Assembly: GCA_001724855.1 (NCBI GenBank)
Contig: MEED01000022.1
Coordinates: 1-64,000, forward strand
DNA length: 64,000 nt
Source of the DNA: Lautropia sp. SCN 69-89
GTDB taxonomy: Bacteria; Pseudomonadota; Gammaproteobacteria; Burkholderiales; Burkholderiaceae_E
Direction of reading: 5' to 3'
The position numbers and the translations under genes are program-made. Below are positions 25,123-33,175 of this stretch, in pieces. Each line of letters starts with the position of its first letter. Positions within the stretch are counted from its first letter, which is position 1. The notes beneath the pieces are model-generated. The model was not told where the DNA came from and ran no database searches. It was given only the letters and a program-made list of their open reading frames with translations.

Positions 25123-25583
25123 CCGGCGCGCTCCAGGAACGGGTGCTCGCGTACCTGCGCGCGCACCATGTGATGACGCTCGCCACGCAGGGACCGGCCG
25201 GGCCCTGGGCGGCGGCGGTGTTCTATGCAAGCGACGGCTTCACGCTGTACTTCCTGTCGGCACCGGCAACGCGGCACGCCACCGAGCTGGCCGCGCACGC
25301 CCGCGTCGCCGCGACCATCCAGGACGAATGCGCCGACTGGGCCGCGATCAAGGGTATCCAGCTCGAGGGCGAGGCCCGCGAACTGCACGGCGAGCAGGCC
25401 GAGCGCGCGCGGGCGATCTACGCCGAGAAGTTCCCGGTGCTCGGCAACGCCGACCAGGCGCCGGCGCCGATCGCTGCCGCCTTCGCCAGGATCCGCTGGT
25501 ACCGGATCGTCCCCGATCGCCTCTACTTCGTCGACAACTCGGTGCGCTTCGGGCATCGCGACCAGGTGATTCCGGCCGACTGA
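25119..25583 (+). CDS. Pyridoxamine 5'-phosphate oxidase-like flavin-binding split-barrel protein
   Basis: This 154-residue protein has a PNPOx-like split barrel: VLAYLRAHHVMTLATQGPAGPWAAAVFYASDGFTLYFLSAP, followed by RVAATIQDE and IKGIQLEGEAREL, and ends IRWYRIVPDRLYFVDNSVRFGHRD. Such proteins bind FMN, F420 or haem and reduce or sequester small molecules. It overlaps the regulator stop by 4 bases (ATGA), so the two are cotranslated. The coupling to an aromatic-responsive activator hints at a redox or flavin role near the prenyl-FMN pathway, but this is speculation. Confidence 0.87.
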   Translation: MTGALQERVLAYLRAHHVMTLATQGPAGPWAAAVFYASDGFTLYFLSAPATRHATELAAHARVAATIQDECADWAAIKGIQLEGEARELHGEQAERARAIYAEKFPVLGNADQAPAPIAAAFARIRWYRIVPDRLYFVDNSVRFGHRDQVIPAD

Positions 25584-25660
25584 ACGGGAAGCCGGCCATG
25601 AGCCCGCCGGGGCGCGTGCGACAATGGCCACACGCCCTCAACTGCGGGAAGCCGAGGCTC

Positions 25661-26089
25661 ATGAAAACCAGCGCGCGCAACCAGTTCGCCGGCAAGGTCG
25701 CCGCCGTCAGGCGCGGCGCGGTCAACGACGAGATCGAACTCGCGATCGCCGGCAACCCGCACATCGTCGCCACGGTCACCCGCGAGAGCACCGGTAGCCT
25801 GGGGCTGGCGCCCGGACGCGAGGCCTTCGCGCTGGTGAAGGCCTCGTCGGTGATCCTGATGGTCGACGGCGACACGGCGAAGCTGTCCACCCGCAACCGG
25901 CTGGCCGGCAAGGTCGCGCGCGTCGAGCCCGGCGCGGTCAACGCCGAGGTGCTGGTCGAGCTGCCGGGCGGCGGCAGGGTCGCGGCGATCGTCAACATCG
26001 AGAGTGCGAAGAAGCTCGATCTTCGACCGGGCAAGCCCGTGACCGCGCTCTTCAAGGCCTCCAGCGTCATCGTCGGCACGACCGACTGA
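25661..26089 (+). CDS. Molybdenum-pterin-binding protein with two Mop/TOBE domains
   Basis: The 142 residues form two tandem Mop domains of about 70 residues. Each has the pattern SxRNxxAGKVxxVxxGAVNxE at its start and FxLVKASSVIL or ALFKASSVIVG at its end. Such di-Mop proteins bind molybdate or tungstate oligomerically and act as cytoplasmic storage or homeostasis proteins. No modABC or molybdoenzyme gene adjoins it. The ATG at 25661 opens directly into the first domain. Confidence 0.92.
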   Translation: MKTSARNQFAGKVAAVRRGAVNDEIELAIAGNPHIVATVTRESTGSLGLAPGREAFALVKASSVILMVDGDTAKLSTRNRLAGKVARVEPGAVNAEVLVELPGGGRVAAIVNIESAKKLDLRPGKPVTALFKASSVIVGTTD

Positions 26090-26157
26090 CTTCCGGAGCA
26101 GGCGTCCGCAATGCGCATCGCGCCGGGCGCTCGCGCCGCGAAGGGGCACCGCGCCCG

Positions 26158-28725
26158 ATGCCCGACCTGACACCGGGCCGCACCGGGCCGACGCCGGACC
26201 GCGCGGGCCTGACGCCCGCGCAGGCCGCCGAGCAGCTGCGCATCGACGGCCCCAACGAGCTGCCGCGGCCCGGCGTGCGCAGCCTCGGGCGGATCGTCGT
26301 CGACGTCGTGCGCGAGCCGATGTTCGGCCTGCTGCTCGCGGCAGGCGCCGTCTACCTGCTGCTCGGCGACCTCGCCGAGGCGCTGCTGCTGGTCGCGTTC
26401 GCGTCGATCTCGGTGGCGATCGCGGTCGTGCAGGAGAACCGCAGCGAGCGCGTGCTCGAGGCACTGCGCGACCTGACGAGCCCGCGCGCACTGGTGATCC
26501 GCTCCGGCCAGAGGCTGCGCATTCCGGGCCGTGACGTGGTTCGCGGCGACCTGATCGTGCTCGGCGAAGGCGACCGCGTGGCCGCCGACGCGACGCTGCT
26601 CGAATGCGCCGACCTGATGGTCGACGAATCGCTGCTCACCGGCGAATCGGTGCCGGTGCGCAAGACCCCCGCGATGCAGCCGCCGCAGGCGGGCGCCGGG
26701 GCCGAGTTCGCGCCCGGCGGCGACGACCTGCCGGCGGTGTTCGCCGGCACGCTGGTGGTGCGCGGCCAGGGCGTCGCATGTGTCGAGGCCACCGGTGCGC
26801 GCAGCCGCATCGGCCAGATCGGCCAGGCACTGGGCGAGATCGTCAGCGCCACGCCGCGCCTGACACAGCAGACGCGCGGCATCGTACGCGCGGTCGCCGT
26901 GGTCGGCCTGACCTGCTCGGTGCTCGCGGTGCTGCTCTTCGGCTGGCTGCGCGGCTCGTGGCTCGACGCGCTGTTGGCCGGCATCGCGCTGGGCATGTCG
27001 ATGCTTCCCGAAGAGTTCCCGCTCGTGCTCACGGTGTTCATGGTGATGGGCGCCTGGCGGCTGTCGAAGGCGCGCGTGCTCACACGGCGCGCCGCGGCGA
27101 TCGAGACACTGGGCGCGGCCACCGTGCTGTGCACCGACAAGACCGGCACCCTCACCGAGAACCGGATGACGATCGCCGAACTGCGCACGCCCGAGGCGCG
27201 GCTGAGGCTGTCCGATACGGGGCCCGGGCCGTGGCCGACGGCGATGCAGCGGCTACTCGCTGCCGGCACGCTCGCGAGCGCGCCCGAGCCCTTCGACCCG
27301 ATGGAACAGGCGTTTCACGCGCTGCAGGCGAAGAACGGCGGCGCGGCCGTGCCGATGCAACTCGCCCGAGCCTGGCCGCTCCGCCCCGAACTGCTCGTGG
27401 TCACCCACGCCTGGCAGGCGGCCGGTGACAGCGGCTGGCAGGTCACCGCCAAGGGCTCGCCCGAGGCAATCGCCGGGCTGTGCCGGCTCGACGCGCAGCG
27501 CGTCGCGGCGCTGCGCCGCCAGGTCGACGAGATGGCCGCCGACGGACTGCGCGTGCTCGGCGTAGCCGAGGCTCGCCACGACGAGCCGCTGCTGCCCGAG
27601 TCTCCGCAGGGCTTCAGCTTCGACTTCCTCGGCCTGGTCGGGCTCGAAGATCCGGTGCGCGACAGCGTGCCCGACGCGGTGCGCGAGTGCCGGGAGGCGG
27701 GAATCCGCGTGGTGATGATCACCGGTGACTACCCGCAGACCGCGCGCGCGATCGCCGCTCGCGCCGGTATCGAGGACGGCGCGGTGCTCACTGGCACCGA
27801 GATGCGGCAGATGGACCCGGCCGCACTGCGCGAGGCGGTGCGCCGCAGCTCGGTGTTCGCGCGGATCATGCCCGAGCAGAAGCTGCAGCTGGTGCAGGCG
27901 CTCTCGGCCGCCGGCGAAGTCGTCGCGATGACCGGCGACGGCGTCAACGACGCACCGGCGCTCAAGGCCGCCGACATCGGCATCGCGATGGGCAGCCGCG
28001 GCACCGACGTGGCGCGCGAGGCCTCGTCGCTGGTGCTGCTGGACGACGACTTCGGTTCGATCGTGCGCACCGTGCGCCTGGGACGGCGCATCTACGACAA
28101 CCTGCGCAAGGCGATGACCTACATCCTCGCGATCCACGTGCCGATTGCCGGGATGGCGCTGCTGCCGCTGCTCACCGGGCTGCCGATCGTGTTCTCGCCG
28201 GTGCACATCGCTTTCCTCGAAATGGTGATCGACCCGGTCTGCTCGATCGTCTTCGAGGCCGAGCGCGAGGAGGCCAACGTCATGCGGCGCCCTCCCCGGA
28301 GGCCCGACAGCCAGATCCTCTCCGGCAGCGTGATCGCCTGGAGCCTGCTGCAGGGACTGCTCGCGTTCACGCTGGTCGCGGCGACCTACCTGGCCGCCGC
28401 GCGCAGCGGCGCCTCCGACGCCGAGGTGCGCACCGTTGCCTTCGTCGCGCTGGTGCTCGCGAACCTCGCGCTGATCCTGGTGAATCGTTCCTGGAGCGTG
28501 CACCCGATCCGCCAGCTCACGCGACCGAACCGGGCGCTGCTGTGGGTCGTCGCAGTCGCCGGCGGCATGATCGCGCTGGCGCTGTCATGGCCGCCCGCGA
28601 CCGCCCTCTTCCGCTTCGGCGCGTTTCACTGGCACGACCTCGCGCTGGCCGCGGCGGCCGCGCTGGTCCTCGCCGTCGTGCTCGACCTGTTCAAGGCTGC
28701 CTGGCGCAGCCGGCTGGCAGGGTAA
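26158..28725 (+). CDS. Cation-translocating P-type ATPase (P2-like)
   Basis: The 855-residue membrane pump has an N-terminal cation-ATPase segment (LTPAQAAEQLRIDGPNELP) and the actuator loop with DESLLTGESVPVRK. The M4 motif is LPEEFPLVLTVFMVMGAWRL and the phosphorylation site is CTDKTGTLTEN (Asp327). KGSPEAI lies in the nucleotide domain, with MITGDYPQTARAIA and MTGDGVNDAPALKAADIGIAMG further on. Six C-terminal helices include the expected EMVIDPVCSIVFE. The PEEFP form of M4 is seen in bacterial pumps of uncertain ion specificity, so Ca2+ is possible but unproven. It ends just before a strong hairpin. Confidence 0.93.
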   Translation: MPDLTPGRTGPTPDRAGLTPAQAAEQLRIDGPNELPRPGVRSLGRIVVDVVREPMFGLLLAAGAVYLLLGDLAEALLLVAFASISVAIAVVQENRSERVLEALRDLTSPRALVIRSGQRLRIPGRDVVRGDLIVLGEGDRVAADATLLECADLMVDESLLTGESVPVRKTPAMQPPQAGAGAEFAPGGDDLPAVFAGTLVVRGQGVACVEATGARSRIGQIGQALGEIVSATPRLTQQTRGIVRAVAVVGLTCSVLAVLLFGWLRGSWLDALLAGIALGMSMLPEEFPLVLTVFMVMGAWRLSKARVLTRRAAAIETLGAATVLCTDKTGTLTENRMTIAELRTPEARLRLSDTGPGPWPTAMQRLLAAGTLASAPEPFDPMEQAFHALQAKNGGAAVPMQLARAWPLRPELLVVTHAWQAAGDSGWQVTAKGSPEAIAGLCRLDAQRVAALRRQVDEMAADGLRVLGVAEARHDEPLLPESPQGFSFDFLGLVGLEDPVRDSVPDAVRECREAGIRVVMITGDYPQTARAIAARAGIEDGAVLTGTEMRQMDPAALREAVRRSSVFARIMPEQKLQLVQALSAAGEVVAMTGDGVNDAPALKAADIGIAMGSRGTDVAREASSLVLLDDDFGSIVRTVRLGRRIYDNLRKAMTYILAIHVPIAGMALLPLLTGLPIVFSPVHIAFLEMVIDPVCSIVFEAEREEANVMRRPPRRPDSQILSGSVIAWSLLQGLLAFTLVAATYLAAARSGASDAEVRTVAFVALVLANLALILVNRSWSVHPIRQLTRPNRALLWVVAVAGGMIALALSWPPATALFRFGAFHWHDLALAAAAALVLAVVLDLFKAAWRSRLAG

Positions 28726-28740
28726 GCGAAGTGGGATCGA

Positions 28741-28768
28741 GAGCGCCGGAGCGTGCGCTCCGGCGCTC
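28741..28768 (+). terminator. GC-rich hairpin downstream of the P-type ATPase gene
   Basis: GAGCGCCGGAGC-gtgc-GCTCCGGCGCTC is a perfect 12-base stem with a four-base loop, 16 bases after the ATPase stop codon. No T-run follows on either strand, so it is not a textbook intrinsic terminator. It could still stop or stabilise transcripts between the convergent ATPase and the minus-strand gene ending at 28835. Confidence 0.55.
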
Positions 28769-28834
28769 TGGCGCTCTGGCGGGGCCCGGCCACGGACCCG
28801 GCCGCGCACCCAGCCGCGGCCGCGGCCGCGGTCC

Positions 28835-29307
28835 TCAGTGCGCCAGCTGCGGCGCCTTCCAGCCCGGATGGTCGAAGTAGTTGCCGTACTGCTCGAGCGA
28901 CTGCACCACCTTCACGACGCCGGCGCTGCGTTTCTGCTTCGCGTTCTTGCCCTGCAGGATCTCGTTGCCCTCGATCAGGTCAGCGAGGATCACGTGCAGC
29001 ACCTCGTCGGCCTTCGGATCGAGCTTGCAGTTCTGCACGATGTGCCGCGATGCACCGCCGGCAGTTTCGCGCCCACTGCGTCGCGGATCTTCGTCATGCC
29101 CTGGCGCAGCGGGTCGTCGGTCGCCCACTTCTTGCCGGCATTCAGTTCGAGCGCATGCGCGTCCTGCCCGTGGCCGTGCGAATGCTCGGCGGCGGCCCAG
29201 GCCGCGGTGCCCGCGAGGGCGCCGGCAGTCAGTACGGCGGCTGCCAGCATGCCGCTCAGGCTGCGCCGGATCCGGGTCGAGGCGCCGGTCGTGTCGTGGG
29301 AATTCAT
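28835..29307 (-). pseudogene. Small exported protein (DnrO-like annotation), frameshifted near 29050
   Basis: The N-terminal frame starts at 29307 (GGAGATGACGCG upstream). It has a signal peptide (SGMLAAAVLTAGALAGTAAWAA), then a His-rich patch EHSHGHGQDAH and LNAGKKWATDDPLRQGMTKIRDAVGAKLPA. It then turns to nonsense. The C-terminal half, SRHIVQNCKLDPKADEVLHVILADLIEGNEIL and QYGNYFDHPGWK, continues in another frame to a stop at 28835. The span of 473 bases is one short of a multiple of three. Adding a G to the GCGG stretch near 29050-29056 rejoins the halves. I recall this family from other Burkholderiales as uncharacterised exported proteins, sometimes labelled DnrO. A real internal deletion is also possible. 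Confidence 0.72.
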
Positions 29308-29411
29308 CGCGTCATCTCCGTCTTCGGGTGGTACGGCAGGCACGCCCTTCGCGCCCGCCATGACCCGTTGAACGAAGATCGACGCGAAATGTTCCCTTGG
29401 CCGGGGTCCGA

Positions 29412-29885
29412 TCAGTCGCGATGCAGCTGTTCGAACCCGGAAACGCCGGCGGGCTGGCTGCGCAGCAGCTGCGCGAGCCGCTCGCGCTGGCCCGCGTCGA
29501 GGATCTCGCGCTCGCGCAGCAGCTGCTCGATCACGATCCGCTGGCGTTCGTCCTGCAGCTGCGCGATGCCGGCGCGCTCGGCCTCGATCTGGGCAGCATC
29601 GGGCGTCGCAGCGAAGATCTCGTCGATCAGCCGGTTGCGGCGCCGCAAGATCTCGCGGCCGCCGTCCGCCAGCCGCCCGATGAACGCCGTCTCGGCTTCA
29701 TGCCAGCGATGCTGCTGCTCGTCCGACAGCGACAGGTAGCGCGCCAGCCCCGGAAATCCATCCGCGGCGCCGACCTCCTGGCGCACCGCGCCGGGCCCGA
29801 ATGCGCGGTAGCCGACCGCGCCGAGCACCCCGAGATTCACCAGCAGCGACAGGATCAGCGCAAGGCGCAGCGTGGATGCCTTCAT
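29412..29885 (-). CDS. Periplasmic heavy-metal sensor/resistance protein (CnrX/ZraP/CpxP-like)
   Basis: The 157-residue protein has one N-terminal membrane anchor (LRLALILSLLVNLGVLGAVGYRAF). A long helical periplasmic part follows: YLSLSDEQQHRWHEAETAFI, RRRNRLIDEIFAATPD, and ERQRIVIEQLLREREILDAGQRERLAQLL. This matches the heavy-metal-sensor family (CnrX/ZraP) in length and helical content. It starts 4 bases inside the anti-sigma gene end, so it is part of the sigma/anti-sigma operon, where CnrX-like proteins sense metal for an ECF sigma factor. Confidence 0.85.
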   Translation of the reverse strand: MKASTLRLALILSLLVNLGVLGAVGYRAFGPGAVRQEVGAADGFPGLARYLSLSDEQQHRWHEAETAFIGRLADGGREILRRRNRLIDEIFAATPDAAQIEAERAGIAQLQDERQRIVIEQLLREREILDAGQRERLAQLLRSQPAGVSGFEQLHRD

Positions 29886-30352
29886 CGCGCGACTCCCGGG
29901 CGCGCCGCAGGCCGGGCGAAGCAGGCATCGCTGCCGACGCAAAGGCTGCCCGGCGCGACCGGATCGAACACCGCCAGCGCCGCAACCCGCGGCGCGACGA
30001 CCCCGGCCGAACCTGCCATCAGCCCCATGCCCATGAACAGGCCGAGCGACAGCGCGGCCCCGGCCCCCAGCCCCATCGGCACGAACTGGAACCAGCGCCG
30101 CCGCGGCGGCGGTGCCGGACGGGGTCTGGCAGTGGCCGCGAGCCGCCCGCGGATCACTTCGGAGAGATCGAAGCCAAGCGTTTCGTCGGGCAGTTCGCGA
30201 AGCTCGTCGCGCAACCCGCGCAGGCCTGCGAACATCGCGCCGCACTGCGGGCAGACCGCGAGGTGAGACTGCAGTTGCGCGCGCTCGGCCGCGCTCTGCT
30301 CGTGGTCGAGGTAGGCCGAGATCTCGACCGTCCTCGGGCAGGATTCAGGCAT
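29882..30352 (-). CDS. Anti-sigma factor with zinc-finger (ZAS-like) domain
   Basis: The 156-residue protein begins with an anti-sigma zinc-finger region: ISAYLDHEQSAAERAQLQSHLAVCPQCGAMFAGL, with the HxxxCxxC ligands in SHLAVCPQC. A single transmembrane helix follows around residues 92-115 (FVPMGLGAGAALSLGLFMGMGLMAG), and the tail is periplasmic. It overlaps the sigma factor gene by 8 bases and is translationally coupled to it. It should hold the ECF sigma factor at the membrane until a periplasmic signal, possibly through the CnrX-like protein, releases it. Confidence 0.88.
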   Translation of the reverse strand: MPESCPRTVEISAYLDHEQSAAERAQLQSHLAVCPQCGAMFAGLRGLRDELRELPDETLGFDLSEVIRGRLAATARPRPAPPPRRRWFQFVPMGLGAGAALSLGLFMGMGLMAGSAGVVAPRVAALAVFDPVAPGSLCVGSDACFARPAARPGVAR

Positions 30353-30908
30353 CGTGACACTCCCCGGTTGCACGTCCGTAGCGTTCGAGCAGCGCCGCCC
30401 GTGCCCGGGCGATGCGCGACTTGACCGTTCCTTCCTGGATTCCCAGCGCTGCCGCAATTTCGGTGTACGACAATTGCTCGACCTCGCGCAGCAGCAGGAT
30501 CTCGCGATGATCGAGCGGCAATTGCCGCAACACCGTGTCGAGCAGCCCGTAGCGCTGCCGCAGGTCGACCTGTTCGTCGGGCGCCGGCTGCGGCGCCACG
30601 AATTCCGCGTCTTCCTCGATCGGCACGAACTCCAGCGTCCCGCGCCGGCGCAGCAGGTCGAGCGCGCCGTTGCGGGCAATCTGGATCAGCCAGGTGCCGA
30701 ACTGCGCCCGCGGTTCCCAGCCCGGCAGCGCCTGCCATGCCTTCATGAAGGTGTCCTGCGTCAGGTCCATCGACTCGTCGCGCGATCCGGTCATCCGCAG
30801 CACGAAGCGGAAGACGCGATCCTGGTGCCGGCGAACCAGTTCGGCGAACGCGCGCTGGTCCCCGTCGCGGGCTCGTTGCACCAGCAGGCTGTCTTCCGCC
30901 GTCATCAA
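30345..30908 (-). CDS. ECF-family RNA polymerase sigma factor
   Basis: The 187-residue sigma factor has region 2 (LVQRARDGDQRAFAELVRRHQDRVFRFVLRM, DLTQDTFMKAWQAL, FGTWLIQIARNGALDLLRR). Region 4 has LPLDHREILLLREVEQLSYTEIAAALGIQEGTVKSRIARARAALLERY. It is first of three overlapping genes (sigma, anti-sigma, periplasmic sensor). The target regulon is not visible here, apart from likely self-regulation. Confidence 0.93.
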   Translation of the reverse strand: MMTAEDSLLVQRARDGDQRAFAELVRRHQDRVFRFVLRMTGSRDESMDLTQDTFMKAWQALPGWEPRAQFGTWLIQIARNGALDLLRRRGTLEFVPIEEDAEFVAPQPAPDEQVDLRQRYGLLDTVLRQLPLDHREILLLREVEQLSYTEIAAALGIQEGTVKSRIARARAALLERYGRATGECHDA

Positions 30909-31120
30909 GGCGGATATCCTCCACTGGTCAACGCCACGACATCCGGTTCAACGAACGGGGCGGGCAAATGTTCCATCGGTCCATCGGGCCGATGGTATTC
31001 CAGGTGCATGCCGGGGAAACCCCCGGCGGAGGCAGGCGGCAGCCGGCAAGGGGGATCCGCACGGCGGCGGGACGGCGACCGGCCGAAGAAACCCCTGGCG
31101 ATGCCGGGCGGCGGCGCCCT

Positions 31121-31315
31121 TCAGGCGGCCCTGCGGGAATGCGCGAAGTCGCGCGGCGCCCAGGCGAGTGCGAATTCGTCGCGGGCGTGCTGCAACTCGA
31201 GCCAGGTGGCGCTGGCTTCCTCGTGGTGCGGTGCAACCTGCAGCACCCGGCGATGAACCGACTCGAGGTAGGCGATCCGCGCACTGTAGTAGAGAATCTG
31301 CGTCCAGCGAATCAT
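31121..31315 (-). CDS. Small hypothetical protein, 64 residues
   Basis: No family is recognised. The start at 31315 is supported by a strong ribosome site (AGGGAGGCAGTC immediately before ATG). The sequence begins MIRWTQILYYSARIAYLESV, continues with HHEEASATWLELQHARDEFALAWAPRD, and is mostly helical and soluble. The ORF lies alone between the ECF sigma gene and the BON-domain gene. The flanking 30909-31120 and 31316-31587 stretches hold no other supported gene. Confidence 0.6.
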   Translation of the reverse strand: MIRWTQILYYSARIAYLESVHRRVLQVAPHHEEASATWLELQHARDEFALAWAPRDFAHSRRAA

Positions 31316-31587
31316 GACTGCCTCCCTGCTACGTCGACGCGTATTTGCCGAGACTGCACCGGCCACCCGAGCCATCGGGGTACTTCCATATGACGGTGTG
31401 GGCGTTCATGGCCTTGCTCGGATGCGTCATTTTTTGACGCTGAGCGGCACTCTCCGAGGAAATCGTTCACCGTCGGGCGCGATGAACGGTCATCGATCAC
31501 CGACAGACGGCGGGATCGTGACGGAATTCACGCGACGCCGGCGGGCCGGCGCAAGCAAGGGTTCGATGGCGGGCGATGCGGCCCCGG

Positions 31588-32322
31588 TCAGGGCGCCGCC
31601 CTGACCTCGATCGCGCTGACCACTTCGTCGACCGCGAACAGCGCCCAGGCGTCGAATTCGGCGCGACGGCGCTCCTCCTCGGTGCCGACGGCACCCGACA
31701 GCGTCACCACGCCGTTCTGGCAAGTCACCGTGATCTGGTCGCGGCGCACCACCGGGTCGATCTCGTAGACCAGCCCCAGCGCGTCGATGATTTCGCCGTC
31801 GTTGTCCTCCTCGGGCGGAACGACCTCGAGTGAATTGATCACGTCGCGGCAACCCGCGGTCCACCAGGCCAGCACGCCGACGAGCCGCTTGTGCGACAGG
31901 CTGATGACCGTGCCCTCGAAAGTGACCACGCCGTCCTGGACGGCGAAGTCGATCCTGCCGGCGCTGCGCGCCTCGACGTCGCGCAGCCCCCGGGCGCGCC
32001 CCTTGGCCATGACCCGGATCGCGCAATCGCGCAACTCCGGCTCACCGAGCAGCAACGCTGCGAGCGCATCGCGAATCTCGCCGTCGGCACGCTGCTGCAC
32101 CGGCGCGACGTGCAGGCGATCGACCACGCCGCGCACGCCGTCGACCGCGGCCGCCAGACGAAGCGCGCGCTTCCTGGCCGCCACGCTCTCGACTTCGCCT
32201 TCGAGCACGACTGCGCCGGCATCGACTGCGATGCGAAGCGGATAACGATGGAGGTTGACGCGGCGCTCGTATTCGAGCGCCCCGCGCACCTGTTTCACGA
32301 TGGTTTCCTCGGCGTTGGCCAT
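31588..32322 (-). CDS. BON-domain protein (three BON repeats), cytoplasmic
   Basis: The 244-residue protein has three BON (OsmY-like) modules. The first lies around residues 25-72 (LRIAVDAGAVVLEGEVESVAARKRALRLAAAV). The second is central (IDFAVQDGVVTFEGTVISLSHKRLVGVLAWWTAGCRDVINSLEVVPP). The third is at the end (ITVTCQNGVVTLSGAVGTEEERRRAEFDAWALFAVDEVVS). There is no signal peptide, unlike OsmY. BON domains bind phospholipids or proteins and are often stress-related. The start at 32322 follows GAGGGAGAAGCC. It is divergent from the cytochrome/Fe-S pair at 32492. Confidence 0.88.
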   Translation of the reverse strand: MANAEETIVKQVRGALEYERRVNLHRYPLRIAVDAGAVVLEGEVESVAARKRALRLAAAVDGVRGVVDRLHVAPVQQRADGEIRDALAALLLGEPELRDCAIRVMAKGRARGLRDVEARSAGRIDFAVQDGVVTFEGTVISLSHKRLVGVLAWWTAGCRDVINSLEVVPPEEDNDGEIIDALGLVYEIDPVVRRDQITVTCQNGVVTLSGAVGTEEERRRAEFDAWALFAVDEVVSAIEVRAAP

Positions 32323-32491
32323 GGCTTCTCCCTCGCATCGGCTCCGCGGCAGTGCGCTCGATACCTTGCGCCGCATCGTCGACGCCGATCCTGACCTGCA
32401 TCAACGACGCGGCGCCCTGCCCTCGCTGCAGGCACTTCGCCGAGCCTACCATCGGTGCACGAAACCACCCGCCGAAGGGAAGGATCGAGTC

Positions 32492-33175
32492 ATGGATCTG
32501 CTGGACTTCGCCCGCGGCCCGGCGCTCGCAGTCGCGCTGGCCGTTTTCGTGGCCGGCACCGCCTGGCGACTCGCCGGCGTACTGCGCCTGCCGCGCACGC
32601 GCGACCTGTCTGCCGCACGCGATGGCGCGCCCTCGAGGTTTGCGGCGGCCTGGCACGCGAACCTGCGTGCGATGTGGCCGCGCAGGGAGTTCACGCCGTC
32701 GGCACGCTTCGTCGCGCTCAACGGCTACCTGTTCCACGTCGGGCTCGCACTGGTGTTCTTCGGCTACGCGCCGCACATCGCCTTCGTGCGCCGGCTCACC
32801 GGCCTGTCGTGGCCGGCCCTGCCCGACTACGTGATGTACCTGGCTGCCGCGGCCACGATCGTCTCTCTGCTCGTGGCGCTGGGCATGCGCTTCGGCGACG
32901 CGGTGCGCAAGCGCATCTCCACCGCCGACGACCTGGTCGCCTGGGCCGTCACCTTCCTGCCGCTTCTCACCGGCATGGCGGTGACGATGGAGCCTTCGTC
33001 CACGGTACTGGCGCGCGAGGTCGTGCTGTACCGCACGCCGCTGGCCGTGCACCTGCTGTCGGTGGAGCTGCTCCTGCTGTGGTTCCCGTTCGGCAAGCTG
33101 ATGCACGCGGTACTGTTCGTCTTCTCGCGCAGCGCCACCGGCGTGCGCTTCGGCCACCGGGGGGTGAGGCTATGA
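32492..33175 (+). CDS. Membrane cytochrome b-like subunit (NarI/HdrE-type)
   Basis: The 227-residue protein has about five transmembrane helices, starting LDFARGPALAVALAVFVAGTAWRLAGVLRL. Candidate haem-ligand histidines occur in LNGYLFHVGLALVFFGYAPHIAFV and TPLAVHLLSVELLLLWFPFGKLMHAVLFVFSRSATG. The closing FPFGKLMHAVLFVFSR segment is typical of NarI-like quinone-linked cytochromes. It overlaps the following Fe-S protein gene by 4 bases, so the two should form one membrane complex exchanging electrons with the quinone pool. Confidence 0.85.
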   Translation: MDLLDFARGPALAVALAVFVAGTAWRLAGVLRLPRTRDLSAARDGAPSRFAAAWHANLRAMWPRREFTPSARFVALNGYLFHVGLALVFFGYAPHIAFVRRLTGLSWPALPDYVMYLAAAATIVSLLVALGMRFGDAVRKRISTADDLVAWAVTFLPLLTGMAVTMEPSSTVLAREVVLYRTPLAVHLLSVELLLLWFPFGKLMHAVLFVFSRSATGVRFGHRGVRL

